In this document: positions 45,151 through 57,298 of the stretch, in pieces
How the letters are laid out: every line of letters begins with the position of its first letter
How positions within the stretch are numbered: the first letter of the stretch is position 1
Source of the DNA: Harmonia axyridis
Taxonomy: Eukaryota; Arthropoda; Insecta; Coleoptera; Coccinellidae
DNA: 64,000 nt
Assembly (NCBI RefSeq): GCF_914767665.1
Contig: NC_059501.1
Span: 21,676,501-21,740,500 of the forward strand
Direction: 5' to 3'
The notes under the pieces: model-generated
What the model was told of the DNA's origin: nothing
Databases searched by the model: none
Seen by the model: the letters and a program-made list of their open reading frames with translations, nothing else
Made by a program: the position numbers and the translations under genes

Positions 45151-48100
45151 GTTCTTAGTCAAGAGTTTTTGTTTAGAAATTGTTTTTGTGTTTTATCGGA
45201 TTGTGATTTTGGCTTATTATTTCCATTTTTACCATTTTTCCGAACAAAATTCGGTTAGATGAGTGGAAACATTAGAGAAAAGCATCGTTTTGGCGTCATT
45301 CGAAAGCTCATGTCGCCATATATTCTGTTACCTTTAATATTCCAAGAAAAATAGCCAATTTATAAAAATGAAACATTTTATGGGCAAAACTGCTAAGCAG
45401 TTTTCTGCCTAGTCATGCAACTCATAGGTAAAGATGATAAAGGCCCCTAAATATTAAAAACCTTAGCGATAAATTAAGAATATCATTTTTCCTGTAAATT
45501 AGCGAAAAAAACATTTAAATAAGTGGTATATAATATAACCATCAGCCATCAACATATGCATGTATTAGTATTTATACAAGTCCTATATGATTTTCATCAA
45601 ATAACATATTTTGTCCTTCAAAAAAAAACTGTCAGAATCGAAGTTTCGCATTATAAAAAAATAACTCAAATAGTTTGTTACATAAAAAATAGTACAGTGA
45701 TATGTAAATTCATTTTAGTGGGTTAGGTTGGATTTACAGGAATTTATTCCTGTACTTTTAAAGAGAATTAATTCAGGTATTGACAACAATTCACTTCTAT
45801 TATAATAAGAAGTGTTCCTTCAACAGGAATTTAGGTAATATAATCATTTGTCAAATAAAACAGAATATTAGGACTTCTGTACCTATTTTTATTACAATTT
45901 TTTGTGCTTGTTACTTTATTTTTGTAATGGTTACAAGATTATTTTTCTGAGTGCAAAAATTCATTCATTAATGCCGCTATTGCGAACTGGAAGACCGCAG
46001 AACTGTATAAACATGACATGATGACGTTAGCGTTACAGATTTGCGGCATCTGAATTTTGATACCTTAGTTCAAAATCATATTAATTACAATTTTTATCAA
46101 TAAAATTCTAACTAAAATAATTTCATCCTTGTTGCATCAACTTTTCCCGGGTGATAATTTTCACATCAAAGAATTATCAAAAAACATTATTTTAAGCAAA
46201 GAATATCTCAATCAAGTACCACTTTCAAATTAAGGTATATGTCTTAAAATTATACAATACCTACGTAATATAAATATAAAATTCATACAGAAAATATGCA
46301 TTTGGCGAACGTTGATGAATATATTTTGTTAAGCACTCACAATACAATACAATAAATTTCCTTTCTTAATAATCTCTTATTACATTACAGTTCAAGTTAA
46401 ATTATAAAAATATTACAATACATTTTTGATAGATTTTAAATTCGAAAAATCATTAATTATATCATCGTTCGAAATCTTATTCCATAGTAAACTTTACAAA
46501 GCTTTTAGCAATTGTTCATGTAGAGATCTTGAAATATTTAGTATTTGGCTCTGTATATAGGACTATATTTCAATTTTTGTCAAATAATTTAATTTTTCTC
46601 CAATTTTCGAAATTCGTACTTTGGGTGGGAAGAGCATCTTTTTTTTCAATGCTGAAAATCAAAATAAAAAATTAATTAGCTTATATGTCGCCTCTTAAAT
46701 TTTGTCGCCTCAGGCGTCAGTGTACTCAATCTGCTGGTAAATCTGGCACTGTATACTTGTGACTTGACAGATTAATTAGGATCATAGGCATAACGAGGGG
46801 GGGGGGGGTTATTGATTAGAAAAAATAAGAAAATTATAAGTGATAATAATATCATTAATTAAAATAAATTATAAAAAATTTGAATTTTTGAAAGTGTGAG
46901 TTACCCCCATGTGTCAACTATAATTATGCCAATGTCGCCTTATATTAATGCAACTTTGTACATCTTATTTGATGACTCATGAATGAATTGAAATTCTTAC
47001 GAAATCAATAATTTGTTACATTCTGATTCTAGGGGTTCCAAATTTGCATTTTCGATCAGAATGGAAAATTTCCTTTAAAAGTAGAATGATGGTTTCAAGC
47101 CTCGTGCAGAATTTATTGTTGATCGCGTAACCAAAACCTAAGAAAACTAATTCAAGAAGAATATTACCCAATATTTTCGTTACCACGAAACCCATTGAGA
47201 TTCTGGTTGTTGATTTAAAATATCAACTTCAAGTTCCATGTAAAACTTGATCCCCTCTTCAAGTTTTGAGTTTAATGAAAGAGGTTCTGACATAAGTGGA
47301 CTTCGCGCTGAAAACCATTAACCTTTCATTCGAAACATTTCTCTGTGAGATGTTTTCTTTTCGAGATTTTTGACTGATTCAAATTAAAAAAATCACCCGG
47401 TACATGTAATAATCATTTCGAGCTTTGTGCAAAATTTCGTCTTGGTTGCATCTTCAAAACCATGAGAAACTCAAATAGAATATCGAAAAACAAAAACCTA
47501 ATGTTTCAGTGACAACAGATCCAACTCAGTTGAAATTATTATATATATATATAGAATAGCATTCCTAGCTACGTTCAAAACGGGTATCACTTCAACTATT
47601 TCCTCGTAATTATGGTAAATGCATCAATAATAATAATCCAAAAATTTGAAAAAGTGGCGGCAAACTTAAAAAGACACGTTATGTCAAAACAAGTAATGAC
47701 TTAATTTCTTAATCTCTTAAAATAAGCCGAAAAGTCCATAGAGAGAATTACCGCCTCAATTCATCCATTGTTATAGTCACTTACTTAATTATTTTTTAAT
47801 GTTCGACAGACTTTATGGCCTCCGTTACATAAATCCTATAGGGATTGCATCCATTCTCAAATACCTGCCGAATAAGGTTTTGTGATTTCAGTTTCCGAAA
47901 TTAAAATATCGTTTGGAACAATTTTCTATTCACTTGATTCTTCAATCACCATGGGTTTAACTGTTCAAAAACTCCAGGAATTATGAAGTATATGAATCAT
48001 GCCGAATATTTTAAACCCATTAACACTCATTGTGAAGTGATATTATGAAGAAATAATCCTTTTTTTCAAGTACCTAAGAAAAGAAATCCTATTGTTGTTC

Positions 48101-50500
48101 ATTGAGCATATTAAAGGGTACTTAGGTAATGGTTTTGAAAGATCCTACCTCGTTAAAGTTTGCTAAATCCTATTGTAGAATTGTCACAATAGCTTCTGAA
48201 TTACTGGATCTTGAGCCTCCGAAATCAGGATTAATATCCCGTTATGGGACAGGTCACGAGCCTGTTAGACAGTTGACGGTAGAATGTCTACAATTTCCGG
48301 AACATATAAAGTCAATTTGTGTTTGCAAACTCAACAACTCTGACCAGCCAACAGCCACATGCCACTAGACGATGGGCCATGTCACATTATTTATGACCTT
48401 TTTGTCTAGGGGTCTACTTCATGGCCTCTTCAGTTACAAGCTTGTAAAACTCAAGTGGCAGAAGAAAAGGTATAACTTCCTTCCGAGATAGGCTTCCATG
48501 TTATGAATGGGCATTGGATATTTCATGAATGGAATAGTTTTTTCACTCAAATATTTCAAGTTAGTTATGGTATTGTGAATTATGGTGTTGGAACAGAAAA
48601 TACTACATTTCATTCTATTTCAAGTTGTCACATAATGATGTATAAATTACAAAATGGGGAATTCGAAACAATACACAATAGGACATACGAAAAAATAAAA
48701 TATACAAATCAAAAATCTACCAATCAATAATAAACTAAAGAATTCAACACTGAAGTTTAGCATAATGGTATGACACTTATAGAAATTCATATAATGTTGT
48801 TGACAAATGACAATGGAATAAAGAGAAACAAGACAATACTTATTAGGACAAAAAGAAATTCTTTGAGGGCGTTATTTACATTGCAGGTTCAAATTATTAG
48901 TTTCTGACAGGTAGGTATAATAAAACCCTTGTAGAAATACAAAAGAAAGTTGAGTTGTTCCATCTAATTCTCATAAATGCTTCGTTTTTCGAAATTGATT
49001 CGTCGCTTATCCCTAATAATTTCAATATTAATAAAAGAAATAAAACACTTGACTATTCGTTTCATTTCAAAAATTGTGACCATAGTCAAGTGATTCATTT
49101 CTTTTACTAATATTCTTCATTTTTAGCAACATTTTGAGTTTTTTTCTGAAAATTTGAACAATTGATTATGACAATGTTTTGATTGGTTTAAGTTTTTTGA
49201 ACATTGAATTAAGATTAATTTCTTACATATTTCCGAAAGACTTATTACACAATTGAATGGATTCTAAGTACAAAATATTATATTTCTATATTATTAATCA
49301 CTTTATATTCGGTATGTTACTCTGCAAATTCTGGAACATATATACATAAAAAATTTGTACCTACTCTGTACTTTTGTTGTCAGTGAATAATGAAATAGGT
49401 TTTTTTTTTAATTTTGTATGCTTATGATGATGCGATCGTACATTGGCTTAGAGCTTGGAACTAATATTTCATATCTGTAAGCACTAGGTCGGTTTGGTTG
49501 AAATATTTCTGATATTATTCTTGAATTTTCTCTGGTTCTAGTTACGTGATCCACTTGAAACTGTTGCATGTATTACTTTGAACTGTTATTTTACAAATAT
49601 TCACTCGAATCGAATATGCAGTTTTGAAATTAACAAAAAACAACATTTCTAACGGCTATATTCAATCTCTTGTGAGATTATACCTATCATTATGAAGATA
49701 AACCGCGTCATTCGAGATTCGTACACCTATTAACTTAGGTTTTTGATATTCCAATTCATAGGTCAATCGACCAATTGGGGATTGCAAGGAAGAAGACATA
49801 TTTCAAGTTCGGAACTGAATTAGTCAGCAAGTCTCTTAAAAATTGAATATCTCTAGGAATATCTATCTTTCTTTGTTCTTGTAGAAGTTCCGGTTCAAAT
49901 TTTGATGTGAAATTCCAAAATGCTCCAATATTCTGGGTTTTCCATTTGAAACACCAGAAATACCTAATCTCACTTGAACCGGAAATGATTGTGTAAAGAA
50001 AAGATTTAAGACAATAGAACAGCTAAGGATTAAAATTTTTCAGAGTACCTAGCAAAGTTTGAGATATAAATGAACTGATTGAATTCGACGTTGGTAAAAA
50101 TCCGCTCAACGATTTTGAAGATTTGTCTTTCTCAATTACTTTTCCTTAATGTGAAAACTCCTTATTTCTTGGGACCATAACGACTTTCCTCGAGCACTTT
50201 TCCTGATCAGATCGCTCTATTATTTCGTCATGATGTACGCAATTTTCGAATTTTTCTTCTCGAAAACGGAGCTAGATATGAAGAGAACACTATAGACCAA
50301 AAAGGTGTATTTTGTTGAATTTTAAAAATATTGAAAAACTACGAAAAAGTCAGTAATGTACTTTTTTCCTCAATATTTTATTCTAGTTAGAGCTAAATAG
50401 AGCCTTATTAATTCAAGTAACTTAATAATATTTACGATGATGATAATTTTGAAATACCTACCGTTTTTTTAACGTTCCTGTTTTTGAAAACGAAGCAACT
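45151..50500. other. AT-rich stretch, no gene seen
   Basis: No supported gene. There is a G-run of about 12 at 46797. A hairpin at 49018-49125 pairs AATATTAATAAAAGAAAT and ACACTTGACTAT with their complements. The segment 48090-48500 is less AT-rich and carries a 79-codon frame (48129-48368) with no recognised domain. It could be an old retroelement piece. Confidence 0.4.
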
Positions 50501-50639
50501 CCGAACATTGTTCGTAGAACCTTTTTTATTGAAACGACCTAACGAATCTCCCTCCGAAGTATCGTATATAGTTCAATAGGAATCACCTGTATAGAGTTTT
50601 CCAATGAAAGCTTTCAATTCGATGTTGAAAAGAAAAGAA

Positions 50640-51110
50640 TATATTTTGAGAGAAAACAATGGATGTTCATTTCAATGTGAAGAAAGTATCTCATTTATGA
50701 TGCATAACGATATCAGTCAAATGGCCTCCACGGATACGATTCCAGCACCATATCTTTTTATGTAATTTTTCATGGCCAATTCGCACATTTGTTTCTGTAC
50801 CAATGTCCCCAATTCTTAAATCGAATGTGGGGTATTGGTATAAACCTTATCTTTGTCCCAAAAGAAGAAATATATAAAAGTGTTGAATCACTCGTCGGCC
50901 AATTGCGATCACCTCGCGTCGAATAATTAAACGGATAGGAAACTTTTCTTGCAAAATCGTGATTGTATCGTTGCACGTGGCACTGTCTTGTTGGAAGTAA
51001 ACGTCATTCATATCAATATCTTAATATTGATAAAAATCAATTAGCGATTTTTGGGAAAACGGTTCATCAAAATTACGTTTTTCATACACCGTTGTAAAGA
51101 GGCTTCCAAA
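50640..51110 (-). pseudogene. DD41D mariner transposase remnant
   Basis: On the minus strand DVYFQQDSATCHVQRYNHDF gives the second catalytic Asp block. It is followed by STRGDRNWPTSDSTLL, the degenerate WPPRSCDLTPLD block, and a tail resembling HTIEELKDW-type sequence (RFKNWGHW). The N-terminal parts upstream are not recognisable. A terminal-like block (GAATCTCCC..CACCTGTATA) lies at 50545-50595, as at 62660-62705, and probably marks its 3' end. Confidence 0.82.
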
Positions 51111-51169
51111 ACCTTTCAAATAAAGTATCACCACTTTTGAAGGGTTGAGGCGTCCCCTCTAAGGAGATT

Positions 51170-52438
51170 GCTCTGTCAAGCCTTCAAATATACGTCAATA
51201 GATGTCCCCCAAACAAAATCTTTCGACGTGTTCCGGGAAATTATACCAATCTGAAGGTAGATCTAATATTTTCACTTATAATTCTCATAGAAACGTTAAG
51301 CTGTGCATCATTTTTGAACATGAGCACTATTGAACCAAACAGAACAACAGTATTCAGCAGCGGAAAAAACCAAGGCCAAGGCTGCCGTACGAAGAATGCT
51401 GGCATCAGCAACCCAAGAAGAACCTGTTAATGGTATCCGAATCTCGTCCTTGTAATCAATCAACAAAATAGGTAATCACAGCTTGAGGACCGATGAAACA
51501 GCAAATAAGAACAAAAAACCTTTATTAAATTTGCAAAAGTTTCGAATCTTTTTTGATTCTTCATCTGGGCTACAGAAGATTGAAGAAAAATCACTAAAAT
51601 TGATGCCACCTCATTAGAGGAACAGAAAACAACGACAAAAAATTTCAACGAAACAATCGTACATCAAAGAAATCTCAACATGAAGCATCTTTTAAAATGA
51701 AATTACACAATATAAAGACTAGAAAAACTCACTAAGCCAGATGAAAGCTGCCTAAGAAGTCAAAATAATAAAAATGTAAAGTATAAAAATTTAAATATAA
51801 GTCAATAATCTGTTGTTATTATTTTTTTTTATTAATTTTTATATGCAACCGGCATTATTTTCTTTCATTCTTCTCCATTGATTCAAATGTAAGGTTCACC
51901 TCTTTATTAGGTTTTATAGATCTCTGGTTTTGTTGTAATTTTTGTAGTTGTTTTCTGTTCCTCTAATGAGGTGGCATCAATTTTAGTGATTTTTTTTCAA
52001 TCTTTTGTAGCCCTGATGAAGAATCAATGAAGATTCGAAACGTTGACTAATTTAATAAAGGTTTTTTTGTTTTTATTTGCTGTTTCACCGGTCCTCAAGC
52101 TGTGATTATCTATTTTGTTGTTATTTTTGAAGGATATTGAGTATTCCTCGAATTCAATTTTAAACGTAAATTTTCCAAGTGAAATTGAATGAAGAATCAA
52201 GTTCAACTCCAAGATATTTGGGAGTATAATTATCATTCATGACGGAATTATTGAAAGTTGCTTTCAGTTTTCTATATTTTTGTTGATTATTCAGATTATA
52301 ACAAGAAACTGTTTTATTTGGATTAGGGCATAAGCACAACTGAAGAAAATAAGTTTCCATAGTTTTCAGATTTTCATCACGTCCATCGGTATTTCTCACT
52401 AAAAGAGGAAAAAATAAGCAATAAAGTAAAATTTGCAA
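51170..52438 (-). pseudogene. non-LTR reverse transcriptase 3' part, split by an insertion
   Basis: On the minus strand the first piece (52438-52150) reads LCLCPNPNKTVSCYNLNNQQ and TPKYLGVELDSSFNFTW, the thumb/connection region of an RT family in which LNN and YLGV-LD are hallmarks. The continuation, IPLTGSSWVADASILRTAAL and LVFSAAEYCCSVWFNSAH, lies at 51440-51290, followed in another frame by QLNVSMRIISENIRSTF. The two pieces are consecutive in related RTs, so the DNA at 51461-52120 interrupts one retrotransposon. Frameshifts occur in the 3' part and the catalytic palm is missing. Confidence 0.8.
51461..52120. mobile_element. 660-bp fold-back insertion in the RT gene
   Basis: It begins CAACAAAATAGGTAATCACA and ends TGTGATTATCTATTTTGTTG. 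Inverted arms of about 180 bp (51461-51645 against 51945-52120) include AGCTTGAGGACCG, TTCGAAAC-type and GAGGTGGCATCAATTTTAGT words. The 300-bp centre is AT-rich with no frame. The right arm holds CTGATGA, then a potential 5-bp stem (GAATC/GATTC), then GAAAC. Confidence 0.82.
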
Positions 52439-52499
52439 TGTTTTTTAAACACAACACAATAACACAGAAACAGTGCTACCAACCACACATCAATAAATA

Positions 52500-53010
52500 C
52501 CCCCACTAGATTCGAAATAATCCATTATTCCGCGATTGCACCTAGTACATCCCATAAATCATCCATAAATCCGAATTCGAACGAAAGCTCCAAAAATACA
52601 ACGACGCCGTTCAACGCGATCTCAACAAAACACCACCCCCAATTTTTAAACCGCGCCGATTTCCAAAGCCTCCGCGCAAAACGGGAAATGAATAATCAAG
52701 AATCGCGCTTTTCATTCCATGCAACGACACTCATTTGTCATCGATGTAGGAACCGTGGATAACCAATCGATTTCCCTCTCGACATTGTAAAAATTGTAGG
52801 GCCTCATCTATCATTCGGCGTCGCGGCGCGGAAGCAGCTCGCGACCACCCCTTTCCGCAGAACCGATGATGATAGCTCGACCATTATTCAAAACGGCGAA
52901 CCGAGGCCGACGTTGCTGTGCCAGAAATAATGCGAACATGCGAATCGAATTTGCGACGCGTCATCGCGCGGTAAAGCTGTTGGGATATTGTTGGTAAACG
53001 ATTTTTTTTT
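52500..53010. other. GC-richer island, unassigned
   Basis: CpG-containing, moderately GC-rich DNA (especially 52590-52690 and 52800-52990, with GGCGTCGCGGCGCGGAAG-type sequence) stands out from its flanks. There is no long frame and no repeat partner. It has the look of a regulatory element or untranslated exon, but nothing specific can be shown. Confidence 0.35.
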
Positions 53011-53286
53011 TCGAATCGGCCGAGGACGTGAGAATTTTTTTATTGTTTCTTTTGAGTGTAAAATGGCTGAGCTACCAGAAGTTGCTTTTTCTCTAATTAA
53101 CGAAATTATGTCGAATTAAGTTAAATACTTATAGCACTTAGAATGCCAAAAAATTGATATATTTCGAGTAATATGCAAAAAATCGCCAAAAAACGGATTG
53201 TTCTACCTCTTCTTTTGCATGTTTTTTTGTTCCATCACAAAATCTTGGTAGAAAACTTCAGTTTCGAATTCAGCACCTCAAAAAAC

Positions 53287-54742
53287 AGGGTGGCCACTTT
53301 TTTAATGGGATTGCATTGGTAACTTTTAATCCATAAGAGTTAGAAGGCCGGTCAAATGGAGAAAAAGTTGCATTCATAGAAGCATTATAAAGCAGTTCAA
53401 ACAAATCGGGATTATCATGGCCGGTTATTGAGATATCATAAGAAAAGTGAATTCTGCCATTTTGATTTTTCTTTTTTTCCCACTTTATTTAAAATATTAT
53501 CAAAAAATGTTACAGGAATTTTTTATTCGACAGTAAATTATACTCAATTTTACGTAATCAGATTTCGTATCCAATGTTTCGTACTCTCTGGGCCACCCTC
53601 AACCTCATTTTTTTCACCTGCATATTTTATGACACTTTTCGCAATAATTTTTAACGCTGAATTCAACGACATATCATACAATGTCATTCAAAATTTATTT
53701 TCAGGTGATTTTGACCCTCATCAAATTTTTTTGGGTCGGATCTGTATTACATTTAGGTACATTTAGTTTAATTAACATGCATTACATCTCGATAAGAAAA
53801 TCAACTTACTCATCTTGAACTAAATGGAACATATTAGAATCAAAGCAAGAAACAAGTAATTACATATTATTTACATATTTAAATTCATAATAATTAAACG
53901 AAACTATCATTTAATGAAAGAACATTTTATAAAATGCACTTTACGGTTCTGGAACCCATTCTTCTTATACATTTGCTTATTTCGTCTCCTTGAATACCTT
54001 CCAATACATTCTCAATCTTCTCGCAAGGAATCAGTATTGTTGGATTTGTCATTAGTTCCGTTGAAACAAATTACAGAATCAAACTTTATTTTGAGATCAT
54101 TACGATATAATTTTTGCAAAGCTTGGTATTCAAATTTAAAATCATTTTATTTGCGTCTCTCAACTATTTTATTAACAGCAGTTTTTGATAAATTGCATTC
54201 ACTGGCCACAGTTCTCGATTTTTTTTCTGGGTTCAATTGAATTTGGGTCAGAACATTGATAGACTTGTTTTTTTCTTACATAAACACCAAGAAATTTGGA
54301 TAAGGGTCAAAATCACCTGAGAATCAACTTCGAATGACATTATATAATATATCGTTGAATTCAGCGTTAAAAGTTATTTCGAAAAGTGTCATAAAATATG
54401 CAGGTCCGTATTGAAAAATATGAGGTTGAGGATGGCCCAGAGAGTACGGAACGTTGGATACGAAATCTGATTAAGTGAAATTGAGGATAATTTACTGTCG
54501 AATAAAAAATTTCTGTAACATTTTTCGATAATATTCGAAATAGAGTGTGAAAAAAAGAAAAATCAAAATGACAGAATTTACTTTTGTTATAATATCTCAA
54601 TAATCGGCCCTGATAATCTCGATTTGTTTCAACTGCTTAACAATGCTTCTATGCCTGCAACTTTTTCCCCATTTGACCGACCTTCTAACTCTTATGGTTC
54701 AAAAGTTACCAATAAAATCCCATTAAAAAAGTGGCCACTCTG
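53287..54742. mobile_element. fold-back element 6 with transposase remnant in its loop
   Basis: The ends are CAGGGTGGCCACTTTTTTAATG and CATTAAAAAAGTGGCCACTCTG, with TA after the right end. Arms of about 450 bp match closely (53287-53737 against 54296-54742). Between them lies about 560 bp that includes a minus-strand mariner-type helix-turn-helix remnant. This makes it the only fold-back here with a direct tie to a transposase family. Confidence 0.9.
54060..54240 (-). pseudogene. Tc1/mariner helix-turn-helix remnant in a fold-back loop
   Basis: On the minus strand the frame reads LNPEKKSRTVASECNLSKTA followed by VNKIVERRK, then a stop, then FKFEYQALQKLYRNDLKIKF. The first part matches the second helix-turn-helix of Tc1/mariner transposases (NP..S.R.VA...N.S..TV..I), and the FKFEYQALQKL part matches the HPYK.Q..QEL linker before the catalytic domain. 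No catalytic residues follow. The plus-strand frame over the same DNA is a shadow. Confidence 0.72.
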
Positions 54743-55402
54743 TACAAGTGAATAAGTGCGAAAAAGTTCAGGAGGTGATTCTACATGAAGAAATAATGAC
54801 ATTACATAACGGGGAGTCTCAATTTTTCTTCAAAAAAAATTGTACGCCACTGAGATATTTAAAACTAACAATAATTTTTTAATTCTTCGTTCAACTCTTG
54901 ACAAAAAATCTCTCCTGCCTTTTTTCTTATGGGGCGCCGTTTTTATGCATTAATTTCCAGAAGATTAACAGATTTCGCAGAAGAAAAGAAAATAATTCAA
55001 CGATTCACCAACTGATATGACTCACAGAAAACATTAAGGAGTAAATGAGCCTCTCTACAGTCACTGGTGCAATATTTCAGGACATAGTAAAGGCATTTGA
55101 TAAAATGTGGCATCAAAATCTGATATACAAAATGAAGATGATGAAATTTTACGAGATCAATAAAATCGTACGTGGCAAATAGAAAATTGAAAGTTAATAT
55201 CGATTGTACGAGGTCAACGATCAAAGAAATTGAAGCCGGAGTTCCCCAAGGATCGGTAATAGGACCGCTGTTTTTCAACTTATACATGGCGGACATACCG
55301 AAAATGAATATATACAAGATAGCCCAGTTCGCAGATGACACCGCCATTTACTTTCACAGTAGAACACGTAAAGCTATAACTAGGTAGTTACAGATGTACT
55401 TA

Positions 55403-57298
55403 GGGGTTGTCCATTAATCACGTGATCTTTTTTTAGCATATTTTAAACCCCCCTCCCCCATTGGTGATACGTAGTGAGGTTTAAGACCACCCCCCCTCCC
55501 CCTTCTCAACATCACGTGTATTTTTAGTACCTACAACGAATCTTAAAATTTTCTGAATATTAACTCAATTTAAATACAGGTATAAACTATAATCTTTCTT
55601 CTGAAATTAAGGACCATAATTAATAATGTCTACACCAGGTTGCAAGTTTTTTTTGATTGCCATAACAATAATAATAAACGAAAAGTGTAATCATAGGAAA
55701 AACATGTATTGTACTAGTACATGAATATCGGGTGTCCCAAGGTGAGTGGCCTATTAGATTATTATGGAAACTATTGATGGTACAGATTTCAAATTCTGTG
55801 AATAGATATTTGGCCATGTAAGGTACATTTTAAAATAATTTCACATTTCCAGTGTTGCCGGATGTACGACAATTTGGCAACAACTTTGTTATTTTGAATG
55901 GGACATCCGGTATTTCTATTTTTTTTATGATACTCCATAAAATATTGAATCTATTCACTCTTACTTTTCCATCCCTATCTTCAACGGTTTTTGAGTTATT
56001 AATTATTTTTCGAAATTTTAGATCAAATTGGCGTATTACGAAAATGACTCTAGTTCGCTCAATATTTGAGATTTAAGTCAGAAATTTTGCAAGTCGTTAG
56101 ATATTGATCTGATCTGTGTCACTGCTTTTGAATTTAGTTGTCAATAATACAGGACGGACCAAAAAAAATCATCATTTGCCAAGTTACAAAATTGTAAAAA
56201 AGTCTATTTTTTCAAATTAGACACCTAGTATATTTTTCAATTTTTGGAATCAGTTCAACACACTCTACAATTTTTCTATTCACGTCCCTATACCTATCTC
56301 AACTGGATTTCGAGTTATATGCGTTTATTAGATTTCACATTGATTCAATAAGTTAATTTCTTTTGTATTGTTATTTTCTCTATGTCGTTCATAGATCGAT
56401 ATATCAATGAATCAGTTCAATCCATAAATGTCAAAATAAACAATTATTGCCTAACAGGTGTTTTGTTCCGAGGTTTTTCTATAAATAATGGCTCAAGAAA
56501 GATATACACATATAACGCATATAACTCGGAATCCAGTTGAGATAGGTATAGGGACGTGAATAGAAAAATTGTAGAGTGTATTGAACTGATTCCAAAAATT
56601 GAAAAATATACTAGGTGTCTAATTTGAAAAAATAGACTTTTTTACAATTTTGTAACTTGGATTTTTTTTTGGTCCGTCCTGTATTATTGACAACCATAAT
56701 TCAAAAGCAGTGACACAGATCAGATCAATATCTAACGACTTGCAAAATTTCTGACTTAAATCTCAAATATTGAGCGAACTAGAGTCATTTTCGTAATACG
56801 CCAATTTGATCTAAAATTTCGAAAAATAATTAATAACTCAAAAACCGTTGAAGATAGGGATGGAAAAGTAAGAGTGAATAGATTCAATATTTTATGGAGT
56901 ATCATAAAAAAAATAGAAATACCGGATGTCCCATTCAAAATAACAAAGTTGTTGCCAAATTGTCGTACATCCGGCAACACTGGGAATGTGAAATTATTTT
57001 AAAATGTACCTTACATGGCCAAATACCTATCCACAAAATTTGAAATCTTTACCATCAATAGTTTCCATAATAATCTAATAGGCCACTCACCTTGGGACAC
57101 CCGATATATTTAATGTAGTCAAGGTCACTACACGCCGCGCCGTGCCGCTTAATATTTGTTTGAAAATCGCGCGTTTGACGAAAAAATAAATACACGTGAT
57201 ATCTTACTACACCCCCCCTCCCCCTTGTGATATTTTCGTGATTTTTATCAAACCCCTTCCCCCCCCTTTCAAGCCTCACGTGATTAATGGACAACCCC
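55403..57298. mobile_element. 1.9-kb DNA transposon, TTA target duplication
   Basis: The ends are exact inverted repeats: GGGGTTGTCCATTAATCACG at 55403 and CGTGATTAATGGACAACCCC ending at 57298. The 3-bp TTA is duplicated at 55400-55402 and 57299-57301. The TIR region has repeated TCACGTG words and C-rich runs on both sides. A 3-bp TTA/TAA duplication and GG-start termini suggest PIF/Harbinger, but no transposase is present, so the class is only inferred. The insertion splits the jockey RT. Confidence 0.88.
55725..57107. mobile_element. 1.38-kb near-perfect palindrome inside the 1.9-kb element
   Basis: ATATCGGGTGTCCCAAGG at 55725 is mirrored by CCTTGGGACACCCGATAT ending at 57107. Arms of about 595 bp run to CGAGTTATATGCG (56311-56323) and CGCATATAACTCG (56516-56528), with a 192-bp loop. 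Identity is so high that the chance 74-codon frames in the two arms (55852-56076 and 56756-56980) translate identically. Inside each arm another TA-flanked tip, TACAGGACGGACC, starts at about 56148 and is mirrored at about 56686. Confidence 0.93.

Noticed and set aside
46797..46808. G-run as a possible quadruplex or regulatory site
   Set aside because: It is a single homopolymer tract without further G-runs nearby, so probably only simple-sequence drift.
53428..54240. Plus-strand frames of 112 and 108 codons
   Set aside because: The first lies in a fold-back arm and recurs on the other strand at 54367-54600. The second is the shadow of the minus-strand helix-turn-helix remnant.
55852..56980. 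Identical 74-residue frames on opposite strands
   Set aside because: They are the same chance frame read in the two arms of the palindrome, not two genes.
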